From contig JAUPFV010000002.1 in assembly GCA_036936605.1 (NCBI GenBank), positions 251,059,305 through 251,123,304 of the forward strand: a DNA stretch of 64,000 nucleotides. Direction: 5' to 3'. Positions 45,033-58,600 of this stretch are shown here, piece after piece; position 1 is the first letter of the stretch, and each line of letters opens with the position of its first letter. The stretch is from Limnanthes douglasii subsp. nivea (lineage: Eukaryota; Streptophyta; Magnoliopsida; Brassicales; Limnanthaceae). A program made the translations under genes and the position numbers. Below the pieces are notes generated by a model, which saw only the letters and a list, made by a program, of their open reading frames with translations, made no database searches and had not been told where the DNA came from.

Positions 45033-45800
45033 TCTATCATTGTTGGCATATTTAGCATATATCATAGTTTGCCTGGTTTCACATCTATCATAGTTGCCTA
45101 GCTTCGCATCTACCAGTACAAACTTAAAAAGGTTTCGTATCTAGAAAAAAAATAGGTTTTGTATATTCTTCGTAACAGTCATCTTTTTTGTTTGCGTTCT
45201 AAAATTAAATATTTAATAGTTCGTATCTTTCTAACCATTTGGGAAAAAAATCTAGAAATACCATTGGTTTTTTTAAGACGAACAAAACTAGTAACATTCA
45301 TGATATGTTTTAATTTTTTAAAATTATATTTTACACTGATTTCTGATTATATGGTTTCCCATCTAATATCTCGCATCTAGCAGTTGAAAGAATACACACG
45401 TTTCGCATCTATTAGAGTATACACGTTTCGTATATATCATTACATAGGTTTTGCATCTATCAATACAAAAACTACACATGTTTCACATCTATTAGTACTT
45501 AAAGTAAAAAGGTTTCACCTCTTCTAAAACTTCTTCTTCGTTTAAGTTGTAAACCCTTTCTCGAACCAAATTTTCGAGAAACACAAAAATACACTAAGAA
45601 CGATCAAAACCTTACTACAATGCAATATTTTAACTACAAAATGAAAATAATACCAAACAAGTACTAAAAACATAAAGAAAAAAAAAACAGAAATCGAGTT
45701 TCTTGTTTCGAAAAAAAAAACACAATTAAAAATCGAGTTACTTAAACAAAAATCCAAAATCAAACGTCGAAATCGAATAAAAACACAATCAAAGTCGTAC
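45033..45800. mobile_element. Middle part of the second CATCTATCA-family relic
   Basis: CATCTATCA copies at 45033-45140 and 45355-45530 are followed by a segment (45535-45800) that aligns with 27880-28100: TTCTCGAACCA, GAAACACAAAAATACACTAA and ACGATCAAAACC against TTCTCAACCA, GAAACACACAAAAAACACTAA and ACGACTAAAACC. It breaks at the hAT copy 2 insertion and appears to continue at 60119. Confidence 0.6.
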
Positions 45801-46714
45801 TAGTGACAGATGTACATAGGGTTCGGAGGGGCTGACCCCCGCTTACCATAAAATATATGTTAATTTTGGGATATTATGTATTTTTAAGGAAAATTTTTAA
45901 AATTTTAAATCTGAAATAATGATTATTTTTAATAAAACTTTTAATTTAAAAATATGAAATAATTGTTATATTTTACGGAAAGTTCTAAATTAAAATTTTG
46001 GATAATAGTGGTTTTTAAGTTAAATTTTAAGTATATTCTTTATTCAAAATATATTTGTTTTCAATAATTTGTTTGGATTTTATTTGATTTAATCTTTCTC
46101 TCCCATTTTTTTATCTTTGTTTTCTTTTATTGTATATATTAGTGATTTGATTTAAAAGTTAATGGATCATTGTTTGTCAATAAGCGATTCTAATTAAATA
46201 ATTTAGAAAAGTAGCGATAAATTGAAGAACATGAAAGAAAATGGAGATTTTAATTAGATAAATTAAAGAAGATAAAGATTTAGTTAAATAAATTAAACAA
46301 GATAGAGAAAAAGAAGAAAATGAAAATTTTAATAAAATAAATTATAGATAGTGGAGATTTTAGTTAAATAAATTAAATCACGAGAGAGGAAGAACACGAC
46401 ATTAAATAAATAAATAACATTTTTTTGGTGAATGAAAGCTTAAATTAATTAGAAAATTCATACATAATCCTGGGGTATGCCCCACAAGAATACAACAACG
46501 AACAACTAGAACAAAAACAACTAAATAAAGACGTCTCCAAAGAGGTGCTCAAATAGAGTGGCGCCCAAGAGGGAATCAACGCAAGAAAAAGCAAATGACT
46601 AGATGGCTGAGGTGGCTGAGTGGTGGCTCCATGAGCATCCCATCCGGAATCCACGCTCCAGAACAGACAGAGAATACATGCTACATAACAAAGAGTAAGT
46701 TAGATTTAAATACA

Positions 46715-49700
46715 TTATATTTGCCAGCTAATCTTGGTACCGTGGAATCTAAATCGGAGATCCGATATGATATGGTAAGATATTGATGAGGCCAAAGCCG
46801 GAGGAGATCCAAAAATTCTTGAATTCATCTCTTTCCAAATGTGGTATATGACCGCATTGAAACAGGTGCGCCAAATACAATGGTTTTGAGAATTCGACCA
46901 TCTTGAAGCCTTATCAATCCAAGTTAGCCAACACAGAGAGTGGATAGGAAAGCCAAATTTGATATTGGTAAAGGACCAGATACTCTGAGAGAAACTACAG
47001 TCAAAGAGAGTATGAGATATAGTTTCCGGATCAGAGAGGCAAAATGGGCACTCAGCTGGGATATTATAACCCCAACTTCGGAGCTTGTATTTGGTGGCAA
47101 GCTTGCCTAAGATTTCCAACCAAGAGATAAAGGAATGGCGCAGAATATTGAATTTATTCCAAACTAACCTCGCTCATCCATTTTCAGGGATTGGCTTACG
47201 AAGGACGTTGTACATATCCTTAATTGTAAAGTTGTTACATCCTGCCTTTGCCGCCCAGTAAGGAACATCCCTCGATAGGGTGTTTGGATGGGGGAGGGAA
47301 ATGATAAGCTTGCAGGCCAGTTCCATTCACCATTGCGGATAATGTCCGAGACTTTAAGGTTGTTTCCTAGCCGGGAGTCACTGATGATGTCAGCTCCATA
47401 GTGAATTGAGAGAGGTAAGGGGAGAAACCAAGGGTCATGCCAGAATGAAGTGTTCAATCCATTTCCCATAGCTACCCTGTACAAATTACGAGCCAAAGGC
47501 CGAAGCCGGAGAATTTTCCTCCAAATCCAAGAGGAAGAAGAGGCCGGAGAAACTTCCCAAAAGTTTTTATTTTTTATCTTTTCAGATCTAATCCACTCAC
47601 ACCAGATAGAGGGATTCTTATTACTAATAATAGACCAAAGATGTTTTAGGACGGCCGCCTGATTCCAGATTTTTAAGTCTAGGATCCCAAGGCCGCCCTC
47701 TTTATAAGGAGTGGAGACGGTCGACCAGGAAACTTTTGCCCCCAAAATTTTCATTGTCGAGCCATACCAGAGAAAACGGCGAAGATATTGGGTTAATTCC
47801 TTAATTATCCTAGAGGGTATAATAAAAATCGAAGACCAATATACCTGGCCGGTGAATAAAACCGATTTGATTAGTTGGAGTCTACCCGCATAGGAGAGGT
47901 GCTTAGTAGTCCAAGAATCAATTCGGGAAGTTATTCTGTGCAGAAGGGGTCGACAGTCCGAGTGCGAAAGTCTACCAGTAATGAGGGGAACCCCGAGATA
48001 CATTACAGGGAGGGTACCTTCAGGGAAATTCAATATAGGTAAAAGGTTTTGACGGAGGGGTTGGTCAATTCCAGAGAAAAAGACGTGGCTTTTCGAGGGA
48101 TTAACTTTAAGACCCGAGAGGGAGTAGAAATCATCCAGAGCATCCTTAATGAGATTGAGGGAAAGAGGGTCACCATGGCAGAAAATCATTAGATCATCTG
48201 CAAAGCAGAGATTGATAATTTTATGCTTATGGCATTTCCAATGGAAACGAAAGTTCCCATATTGACTTTTCTCTTTGAGGATGCCTGAAAGTACTTGCAT
48301 AACAAGTACGAAGAGAAGAAGGGAGAGAGGGTCCCCCCTGTCGGAGGCCTTTTTTCCCTTTGAAGTTACCCTGAAGGCCACCATTAATAATAATAGAGTA
48401 AGAGGGGGTAGAGATGCATTTGATAATCCAAGTGATTATCTTCTCAGGGAATTGCATTGCAACTAAAATATCAAGAATGAGGTGCCAGCGAACATTGTCA
48501 AAGGCTTTCATTATGTCTATTTTAAGAGCAACCCTTTTTCCTCTACTGCCTTTGTCATAGCCTTTAAGAAGCTCATGGGAGAGGAGGATGTTATCAGCTA
48601 TGCTGCTTCCCGAAACGAAGCCGACTGAGAGGAATCGACCAGATAGAGAAATGAGGATTTAATTCTATTGGCTAGAATTTTAGAGATAATTTTATAAACC
48701 ACATTACAAAGAGCGATGGGTCTATAATCCGCTGGCATAGAAGGAGAATCATTTTTAGGTATAAGGGCAATTGAGGTTGCATTCCAAGATTCGATCAGAG
48801 TTCCAGAGAGGAAGAACTCTTGGACACCCTTACAGATATCCGGGCCCACGATATTCCACGTGGATTTGAAGAAGCTGGAATTGTAACCATCCGGACCGGA
48901 AGACTTATCACTATCAATACTGAAAAGAGCAGATTTGATTTTAGATTGGGTGATCTCGCGGATCATAGACTCTTTATCCGTATGAGTAACATAGGAGGAG
49001 ATCAGAGAGGACACTTTTTCGAGACCTGGGTAGTTGGCAGAATGCTTGGTACCCAGTGAGTCCTCGAAAAAATTCACGAAGACTTTAGAGACATTAGCCG
49101 GAGAGGAAACAATATTTCCTTGCTTATTGGTGATCGAGATAATTTTGTTACGGAAGAGCCAGGCTTTAATACTTTTGTGAAAAAATTTGGTGTTCCTGTC
49201 ACCCAATTTGATCCAGTTTTCCCTAAATTTTTGTTTTAGGAAAGATTCCTCTGCTCGGCTAAGAAAGACAAAGGATTTAGAAGCCTCATTTTCTTTAGTT
49301 ACGAGAAGAGGGTTGGGAGGGTCAGAGTGAGCCTCAAACAAGGCTTTATGGGCATCAGAGGCTCTGGAAGAAATGTCACTAAACTCCATGCGGTTTAGAG
49401 CAGCTAGCTTAGATTTCAGATGAGCTAACTTGACAGAGACCAACCTCATTCCTAAGAATGAAGAAGGGGCATTCTAGCTAGAGGTGACTATGTCCTTAAA
49501 ATTAGGATGGGATTGCCACATATTGAATAAGTGAAATGGTTTTTCCTCCTTGGCCGAGGGAGGCCCATATTGAGAGTGACAGTAGTATGATCAGACGTGC
49601 GAAGATATCCGAAGTGGACACTGGACATTGGGAAACGATCGTCCCAATCAGGGTTGACCAGGACACAGTCAATTTTAGAAAGAATTGGATGAGCCGACTG

Positions 49701-50266
49701 TTTGTTTATCCAGGTAAACGGAAAGCCAGTGGATCGAAGATCATTGAGCTCGCACTGATAGCAGCAATTATTGAATTCATCGATTGATGAGGACCGGTTT
49801 TCAGAGGATCCCAAACGCTCATTAGGATGAGGGATCGCATTATAATCTCCAAGGGAAACCTATGGAATGTGGTTGTCCATTTTGGAGATATTAATGAGGC
49901 CGTTCCAAGGAGGAATGCGATCCTTAGCTTCATTGAAAGCATAAATAGCAGTGAGCTTAAAAGAAGCTCTGTAATTATGACAATTAGCTATACAATGAAT
50001 TAGCTGGGGGATTGGGTTATTCTAGTTATCGTAATTACACTTGGATTTGAGAGAATCCAGATTCTACCTAAGGGATGATTTGAATGGTTGGTTATTACAT
50101 GCCAATATGAGATCATATTTATAATGATTTGGTCGACTTTGTGAATTTGGACTTTAGTTTCTACAAGAACAATCAAAGAGATATGATTACTGATAACAAA
50201 ATCGGAAACATCTTTTTTCCTAACAGGGTCGTTTAGACCTCTCACATTCCAGGATGCAATATTCAT
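46715..50266 (-). pseudogene. ORF2 of the - strand LINE (endonuclease, reverse transcriptase, zf-RVT)
   Basis: Starts MNIASWNVRGLNDPVRKKDV (50266), the APE-type endonuclease, which continues in other frames to 49488 (SWNVRGLN, TWINKQ, SDH(T)). RT region 49449-47164: KLGDRNTKFFHKSIK, SSGPDGYNSSFFK, IALIPK, DYRPIALCNVVYKIISKILA, a break at about 48598, MKAFDNVRWHLI, then LCFADDLMIFCHG with the catalytic FADD. zf-RVT-type segment 47119-46715 (ECPFCLSDPETISHTLFDC). At least four frameshifts or stops; inactive. Confidence 0.85.
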
Positions 50267-50479
50267 AAGAAGTACTTACAGTGAGTCAGTCGCTGATCCT
50301 GTCGGAGGATAATACCATTTTGCCCTTGCCTTTAGCCTCTACCGTACAGGCTGGGAATCCACTTCCTCGCCAATCTTCACCTCCTGATCCTCGCTGATTG
50401 ATGGTAGACGGGATCCACCCACAAGCTCAGGCTCAATTTCGGAGGGATCTTCCTCAGAGGACGAGGTCCCAGAAGGAAA

Positions 50480-52103
50480 GGGCAAGAGTCTGATAGGGCC
50501 TAATTTGCACTGACGGGTAGGGTGCCCAAAGATTTTACAATTATCGCACTGAGGAGGGAGCCCCTGGTATTCAAAGGATACCGAGATGGTTTTGCCTCTT
50601 ATCTTGAAGGATAACTCTGATCGGAGGGGAACACCTGCATTGATCTTTATACATATACGGGAAAACGAAGTTTTTCCTTGCGTTCCGTCTGATGATCCAC
50701 ATAAAGAGGGGTTCCGATAACTGAACCTATGTTGCTGAAGCCCTCCGCTGTCTATAACTCAAGAGGAAGATTAAAGACCTTGACCCAGATAGGAATTTCA
50801 TTGTGGGGGTCTTTGATAAGGGAGGTAAGAGGTTCCCATAACTTCAAAATCATTAAATTACCACCAAAGTGCCAAGGAGCCTCATCCAACATTTTTTTAC
50901 CATAGCCTCAGATCCAAATTTAAAGAGGAAGTAACCCTCCGGAAGGGGCTTGAATTCCAAAAGACCGAATCTTTTCCAAAGAAAATCCACGTTGGCTTTA
51001 AGGAATGCAAGATTAGATGGTTGGTTTAGAAAGTAGCCTAATATACATGCCTTCCAAGACTCCGGGGAGCCTAGAGCCGAGTCGTTCATTATGAATTCGT
51101 TACCCACTTTTTCCATATGACTGATGCCAATTACCAACAGGGATCGATTATCACTATGTCCCGCTACAATGCTTGCAAATGATGAGATAGATGATGATTT
51201 GGAGAATGAGTTCGAATTTGAGATACCTCTTGAAACATCCAAATGAGAGTTGAGGGAGGGAGGATTATCATGAGGATTAGCATAAGGATTAACATGGGCC
51301 AATTTGTATTTTCTCCCTTTTGGCCCTTTACCCGCATTTCCAAAGTTTCTAATAATAGAGTGATGAGCACTAGGATTACCACCTCCTAATAAGCCTTTAC
51401 TCTTGTTTGGGCCCAGTTTATTAATAGAGAGGATCTGAGTTGGGCCAATGACTTTTGAAATTCGGCCCACTAGGAGGTAGCCACGCTTGACTAGTCTCGA
51501 GCTGCTAGAAAGACCCAGCTCCAATGGGCTTGAAACCGGCCCATCGCTAAGACCTGCTCGAGGAACAGAGACAGCCCTATCGACTCCAAGAGATTTCGAG
51601 CCCACTGGAATAGCATTCACATTAGACCCTGAAGAGAGGGGAGTCGATTCATCGTCCCCAAACCCTAGAAAGCTCTGGGATGGTGATTTCCTTCCTCCGA
51701 TTTCCATTCTGGACGGCAACATGGAGACATAGTCTATTGAGAGCAGATTTCCCGGCAAATAAGAACTCGCCGAAAAAAGTGATTTCCTTCCTCCAATTTC
51801 CAATCTGGACGGCGACATGGAGGCACAGTCAGTTGAGAGCAGATTTCCCGGTAAAGAAGAACTCGCCAGCAAAAGGGAACCAGTGTCACGACTGAGATTA
51901 GGGTGGAGTAAAGAATCACTCTGTAATGGAGACTGATCCTTCTCGAGCGACGAAGAAGAAGCGAAAGCCCGAATTGGGGATTCACTCAGAGGTGTCGGTC
52001 TTCTAGGCCTCAAATCCAGAGGGGAGCTTGGTAAGGGGGAGGCAAAGAGGATCTTCAAAGAGGACGGTAGAGAGGGATGAGACAGATCCCCGATCACTGC
52101 CAC
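50480..52103 (-). pseudogene. ORF1 of the - strand LINE (DUF4283 plus zinc knuckle)
   Basis: RNA-binding protein of the LINE particle. From 52103: a Ser/Pro/Leu-rich N-terminal half with a 32-residue tandem duplication (LPGNLLS(T/I)D, EIGGRKS), then a DUF4283-type part ending LKANVDFLWKRFGLLEFKPL, PEGYFLFKFGSEAMVKKCW (about 51070-50880). The frame breaks at 50853. The continuation in other frames includes CDNCKIFGHPTRQC near 50510-50555, a CCHC knuckle. Confidence 0.78.
51683..51876. repeat. Tandem duplication of about 97 bp in LINE ORF1
   Basis: Two units containing GATTTCCTTCCTCC(G/A)ATTTC, CTGGACGGC(A/G)ACATGGAG and GAGAGCAGATTTCCCGG, at 51683-51779 and 51780-51876. They differ at about ten sites. 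Confidence 0.85.
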
Positions 52104-53638
52104 TAAGTTGGCATAAAAATCATGCTCCGACGATGGAAGAACACTGGGTTAGAGAGGGAAAGGGTTGGCTTGTGGGAGAGGGCTACCACCAGAGCAGGCA
52201 GAGGAGAACATTACCAGGGGCAGATCGGTGCGGTGAGAGGTCGTAGAAGGTAAGTAATCTAGAGGGTCTCTGATCGAAGTTTAGAAAAGGACTTGTCCTT
52301 GGCCAGACTCCATATGGTGTCTGGCCAGGGCCAGAGTGTTGCGAACATAGGACTCGTGGGAATGAGGGATGCGGTGGGATGGCTGAGGGGATGGGTTTAG
52401 GTTCATAGTGATGGAATCCAGGGCAGAAGGAGCATCTTGGAGAGCATCTGGATTGGGTGGAAAAGAGGCGAGCGATGATGAGAAGCACTGGGTTCGTATT
52501 GGTGAGTGGATCCCAGGCTGCTTCGACAGAGTTGATCGAGATGATGCGATCAGGTAAGAGAAACAAACTTTGCCTGTGAAAGTACTTGTTTGGTAGACAA
52601 TAGCGAAAATTATGTTGTGTTTGCTGGGTTTGGTAACACTGGCTGATTGATATAGATGGGGGAGTTTAAAGTCTTGAGGTTTTAGATTGAGAGGGGAGGT
52701 AAGCCTATGGTCATTAGGTATAGGAGCAAGGGCTATTAGGAGACAACAAGATGGGTAAACCGGGCTAAGAGGTTGACTGAGAGATTTGGTTTTGGAGAGA
52801 ATCCAGGAAAGCTTAGAGAGTGTACTGGGGTGAAGAGGGTTGGACAGAGATGGAAAGTAGAGAGAGACATTTCCCAAAGGAGGAGAGAGGGAGGTTTACT
52901 GATATATTTACTGGGTAAGAGAGTTGGGGTAGTGAAAGAGGACAGGATTTGGTTAGATGTTTTGAACCAGTTCCAAGGATAGTCAAGGGTATAGTTAGAG
53001 TAACTAACTAGAAAAAAACAGGGTTTTGAATTCGAGAAAGTTGAGGAAATACAGTTTCCCTTTCCCAGGATGAGAGAGAGATGATGAAGGTTGAACCAGA
53101 GTCTCGATCTTTTGGAGTTCAATCTCCTTAGGCTGACATTAAGACCAAATCAAGGCCTGGTGATAGGTAGAGGAGGAGGCCAGCTAGGGTGGAGAAAAGG
53201 GTTTGCTGTTGTTGATAGATAATGGTAAAGGTGACAGTGGAGGGGGAAATGGCTGATGTGAAGGTGTAGCTCAGATAGCCAGGACACACTTCCAATCATA
53301 TTAGAGGCCATTCCTTTGGATCTCAGGATTGGACAGCTTGGGCAGCTCCAAGTGACCAGAGGGTAGAAGCAAAAGGAAAAGGAAGAAGCCCATCTTGAGC
53401 CAGCAGGTATCCATGATTTTGATACAATAAACAAAGCTTGGGAGGAGAAGAGATTTGAGGTGGAAAGGCTGGGAGAGGACCATGATGCTACAAGAGATTG
53501 AAGGTTAGGAGGATTATACTGAGGATCCATCAATCAACTGGAGCTTCCTCCATTGATTCTAGATCGATCATCAACCAGGAGAGCAAGAAGAGTGTTGGAA
53601 AGGAGGAGAGAGGAGAGAGTGTATAAATAAATAACATT

Positions 53639-54054
53639 GATAACCAAAATTCAAAGTTACGTAGAAAACTTACATATTAGTGAGTATATTTACTTATTTT
53701 TTAGTTATCAAATTTGTATTTATTTCTATTGTATCTTTTAAAATATTTTCAAACTATATATATTAAATAACAATTCTCATTTTATTATTTTATATTAATT
53801 AAAATATTTATAATTAACAATATATTATGATTTATATCTATAAATAATTAATTTTATATTTAATATGATTACACATATTGTTTAAAAAAATTTCAATCAT
53901 TTTTTATTTATATTATAAATTATATTTAATACAAATCTGATTTTATTTTCATGTATTTTTATATAGAAAATAATTTTATTTATATATATTTTTAATAAAT
54001 TTCTTTTACGTAACAAATGATTATATTTCATCAATTTTCAAAAGTATCTTTCAC
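53639..54054. other. hAT copy 2 internal DNA between the two LINEs
   Basis: Very AT-rich, no coding signal. It separates the 5' ends of the two LINEs, which face each other head to head. Confidence 0.55.
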
Positions 54055-54158
54055 ATAATAAATTTGATTTTCAATTTCTTTTGATCCAAAAAAAGATGGA
54101 CTCTGTTCTTCTCCAAGAACAGAGTATAGTGGTTATTCAACTTCTTTAATCTGAGTGA

Positions 54159-55604
54159 TTGGTATCTTGGTTTCGAGCTTCTATCATGGAGGCTGATCTT
54201 GTAATTGGTTCATCTACTGAATTTCCTTTGCTGAGGAAAGATGATCAAGCGCGAAATGATAAACAGAGTTCGGAGAAAACAGGGGAATTGAATAGAAATT
54301 TTATCTTGAATCCGGTCTTTGAAGAAGATGATAAAGATAGTGACAAAGTTCAAAATGAAGTTATCAAGAAGGGTTTTTCATATGCTGATACTTTGAAAGA
54401 AAATAGTAATGATTTCGAACATTCAAATGTTAAAGTTTCTCTTCAAGATGATTACCCTGTTATAATGTTTGACGCTGAAGATAAAGAAAGGTTGTTAAGA
54501 ATCTCTAAGCATACTCTTGTTGCCAAATTCGCTTCTGGGAAACCACCGATGGAGTCTTTTAGGAAGTTTCTGTCAAAGTTTAACTTCGTTGGCAGATTCA
54601 GTGTTTCTATCTGGGATTATAGGCACATATTTATTGAGTTTAATGAGTTCAGTGATTTCATGAGGTTATGGTCAAGGAATGTGTGGGTTCTGGGAAATAA
54701 AACCATGCGTCTGTTGAAATGGACGCCAGAGTTTGATCCCAATCTTGAATGCCCTTTCACTCCGGTTTGGATTTCTCTTCCTGGGTTACCTGAGTTTCTG
54801 TTTAATAAGTCCACAATTTCTGAGGTTGGTAAAGTGTTAGGAACTCCATTGAAGGTTTGGGTTCCATCTGTGAATCGTGCTAGGCAGAATTGCTGCAGGT
54901 TATGGGTCGAAATTGATGTGTCAAAGCCTTTGATTGATAAGATTCAATTAAAGTTTTGAGCTACTGAAGGCTACTGGATTAAGTTGGTTTATGACAATAT
55001 TCCAAGATATTGCAGTTATTGTGCTCACATTGGGCATTCGAATGATAATTGCAAGAAGTTGATTCTTGCTGATAAGTTGACTGTGAATGCTCAGGAGAGA
55101 GATGTCTCTGACCATCTGTCTTGTTCTCATAAGGAAGATGAAAATCTTCAGAATACTAACTTGGATCAGGTGGTTTTGCCTGATGATGGTAAGACTCTTG
55201 TTGATCCAACTAATGTGGATAGGGTGACTTGTAAGTTAAAGTCTATAGTTGTGGATAAGTCTGCTGATTCATTTGATATGGAATCTGATAACTTTACTCT
55301 TAAAGAAGATGTCAATGGTAAGAAGAATGATTTGCCAGTCAATGAGGAGGATCTGATTGATGCTTTAAAGACCTTAGAAAGGAAAAATATGTTTGAAGTT
55401 TTGAGCAATGATGTTCATTCATCTCCAAAGCATGATGGTAGTTTGGTTTCTTCTCCTGTTAAGGATAAGATTGATAAGGAAAGGGTTAGAAGACATGATA
55501 GCCTGAAGTCTAAAAAGGTTTCTAAGATTTGGAGTTCAAAAGGTCCAGTTTCATCTAAAATCATGAAGCTCAAAAGAGCCCAGAGGCTGCCTTCTGATCA
55601 ATGA
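54159..55604 (+). pseudogene. ORF1 of the + strand LINE, one in-frame stop
   Basis: RNA-binding ORF1p-like protein. A DUF4283 region (SFRKFLSKFNFVGRFSVSIW, IEFNEFSDFMRLWS) and WTPEFDPN..CPFTPVWISLPGLP precede a CCHC knuckle CSYCAHIGHSNDNC (about 55017-55058) and a charged C-terminal tail. A TGA at 54957-54959 falls between the two domains; the frame is open on both sides. The alternative start at 54186 (MEADLVIGSS) fits family starts as well. The stop codon overlaps the ORF2 start (ATGA at 55601). Confidence 0.85.
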
Positions 55605-58600
55605 CAATTACAATGATCTGCTGGAATGTAAGAGGACTGGCTAACAAGGAGTCAGTTCAAAGATTGAAGTCTTTGGTTAGCTCTGAGAAAGCTAGTTTTG
55701 TTGCTATCCAGGAGCCTTTTGTGAGGGCTGATAAGATGAATCATATTGCTAGAAAATTGAAGTTAAATGGGTTCTGTGGAAATGTGAATAACAAGATTTG
55801 GGTCTTTTGGCATCTGGATTACAAGGTTGAGGTTATTTTGGATAGTGAGCAGTTGTTACATTTGAAAGTCTGCCATGTTTCATTGAGTAGAGAGTTTTAT
55901 GTTTCTGTAGTATATGCTAAGTGTAGGGTGGATCAGAGGATGCTTCTGTGGGATTTGATTAGAAGTCTGGATGTGGGCAGCTGTGAATGGTTATTATTTG
56001 GTGATTTCAATATTATTTCTAACATTCATGAGCAGTTGGCTTGTTCAACTGTTAATCAAAGGGGAATGGATGACTTCAACAGCTTGATTATGGAATGTAG
56101 TTTCACTGATGCTGGCTTTTCTGGGTGTCCATATACCTGGTCTAATGGTTATAAGTGGAGGAGGCTTGATAGAGTTCTTTATAATTCTGCATGGTTGAAT
56201 TATTTTGATTGTACTTCAGTCTATCATCTTGCAAGAAGTTGCTCTGATCACTGTCCATTGATTGTGAAGGTTGATTCTAGTCTTGAAAAACCGAAAGCTT
56301 CATTTAGGTTCTTAAACATGTGGGTTTCTCATCCTGATTTCATGAAGACTATTACTGATAGTTGGTCTGTTAATATTGATGGTGTTGTGAATAATCCTGT
56401 TATGATGTTTTGGCTTAAACAACAGAGGTTAAAGGGTGTTCTTAAGACTTGGAATAGGAGTATTTTTGGCAATCTTTTTGATGCTCTTAAAAAGTCTGAG
56501 GATAGTATTATTGCTAAGGAAGCTATTCTTCAAAGAGATTGTAGTGAAGAGAATAAAGCTGCTTTGGATGAGGTTAGGCAGAATCATCTTGTGTTGCTTG
56601 ATAGAGAGGAGAGCTTTTGGAAGCAAAAGGCTCATGTGTCCTGGTTAAAGGACTCTGACAGAAACACTAAAGCCTATCACAATTATGTGAAAAAGAGAAT
56701 TAAAAGGAATCGGATTCATAGAATTAAAGTTGGTGATCAATGGATTTCGTCTAAAGATGGTATTAATACTTCTGCTGTTGAATATTTTAAGTCCTTGTTA
56801 GCTCCAACTGATAGGGATGTATCTGATTCTGACTTGTTGGAGATTATTCCTTCATTGGTTTCTGTTGAAGACAATTTAAAGGTTGGTCAGGTGCCTTCTA
56901 CTGAAGAGATTTTTGAAGTTGTTAAATCTTTAAGTTCTCAGTCTGCAGCTGGCCCTGATGGCTTTAATGGTGAATTTTATAAGAAATGTTGGTCTGTGGT
57001 GGGTTGTGATTTTTGCAGTGCTGTTAAGGGAGTTTTTAGTGGTTTTACAATTCCTAAGGGTGTTAAAGCTACACTGATTTGCTTGATTCCTAAAGTGGAC
57101 AATCCAAACAGATGGAATGATTTTCGTCCCATTAGCCTAACTACTGTGTTCTCTAGAGTGGTTGGGAAGATCTTAAATAACAGATTGTCGTTGATTCTGC
57201 CAAAGCTCATCTCTATGGAGCAAGGTGGGTTTGTTAAAGGAAGGGATATTCAACACTCTATTCTTTTGGCTCAGGAATTGAGTTTGGACATTAATAAAAA
57301 CAAGAAGTTTGGTAATGTTATAGTTAAAACTGATATGACCAAAGCTTTTGATAAGCTGAGTCATATGTTTTTGTTCTAAGTGTTGAGGCTATTTGGATTT
57401 GATACTGGAGTAATTGGTCTTATTGGGAGATGCATTGGCAGGGTCTGTTCTTCTGTTTTGGTGAATGGAGAGCCTGTGGGTTACTTTGTTAATACTCAAG
57501 GCCTTAGACAAGGGGATCCACTGTCCCCTAGTCTATTTATTCTGGCTGAGGAGTACCTGATTCGTTCTATCAAGTTTATATCTAATGGTAATAGCTTGTT
57601 TAGATATAAGACTAGGAGTGATTACAATGTTGCTTGTCTTGCTTTCGCAGATGACTTTATGGTTTTTGCTAATGGAAGAATTGAAACCATGGAAGCTATG
57701 AAAAAAGTTATTCAGCATTATCAAGATGTCTCTGGGCAGGAGATCAATACAACCAAATCAAAGCTAATTGTCTCTGATAAAATGAGTCAAATTCAGATTA
57801 ATGTCATTGAAGTTTTATGGAGCATTCAACATACTTATCTCCCTTTCAAATATCTTGGCTCTATTATTGCTACTAATACAAGACTTGTTCATTTTGAAAG
57901 TTTGATTTACAAGGTAAGAAGCAGAATATTGGAATGGGATAAGTTACATTTATCCTTTGCTGGAAGATTGTTGCTGATTCAAACGGTGTTGCTTGCTTTC
58001 CCTTTTTATCTTCTACAGCATACTCTTTTGCCTGTCAGTATCATCAATAGACTTGAAATCTTGATGAATATGTTCCTGTGGGGAAGTAAAAGTGACAAAA
58101 GAGTTATAACCTGGGCCAGGTGGGATAGATTGTGTAAGCCTGTTAATGAGGGTGGTCTTAACATAAAGCAACTTAGGGATGTTCAGTTGGTCTATTCTAT
58201 GAAACTGTGGTTTAACTTTAGACTGCAGAATTCTTTTTGGGCTACCTATCTGTTGTCTATCTATTGCAGCTCTAACATTCATCCTGTCTTGGCAATTTCT
58301 CCTAGTCAAAGATCTAAAGTATGGAAAAGAGTCATCAGTGCTAGAGATAAAGCTGAGGAGTTTATTTTCTGGGTTCCTGGTCAGGGCAATGTTAATTTCT
58401 GGTATGATAGATGGTGTTCTATCAATCCGTTTATCAAAGTTACAAGAGATAGTGACAGAATGTTTCTTTGGGACTCTTCTAATGACTTGGTTAAAGACTT
58501 TTGGGCTGATGGTGCTTGGGATATTGATAAGCTTAATGGTAAAGTAACAGTTACTGAGATTGATAAGATCAAACAGGTATCCCTTTCTAATTCTAAAGAC

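Larger units (their letters stand above)
46422..53623 (-). mobile_element. LINE (L1-like), 7.2 kb, - strand, multiply frameshifted
   Basis: Flanked by a 15-bp target duplication TAAATAAATAACATT (46407-46421 and 53624-53638). On the - strand: a long 5' region 53623-52104 without clear coding function, ORF1 52103 to about 50480, ORF2 50266-46715, a 3' UTR and a very short A tail (46422-46426). Confidence 0.85.

Noticed and set aside
52183..53533. Several Ser/Pro-rich open stretches upstream of LINE ORF1 on the - strand
   Set aside because: Overlapping frames of biased composition with no motif; treated as the LINE 5' region.
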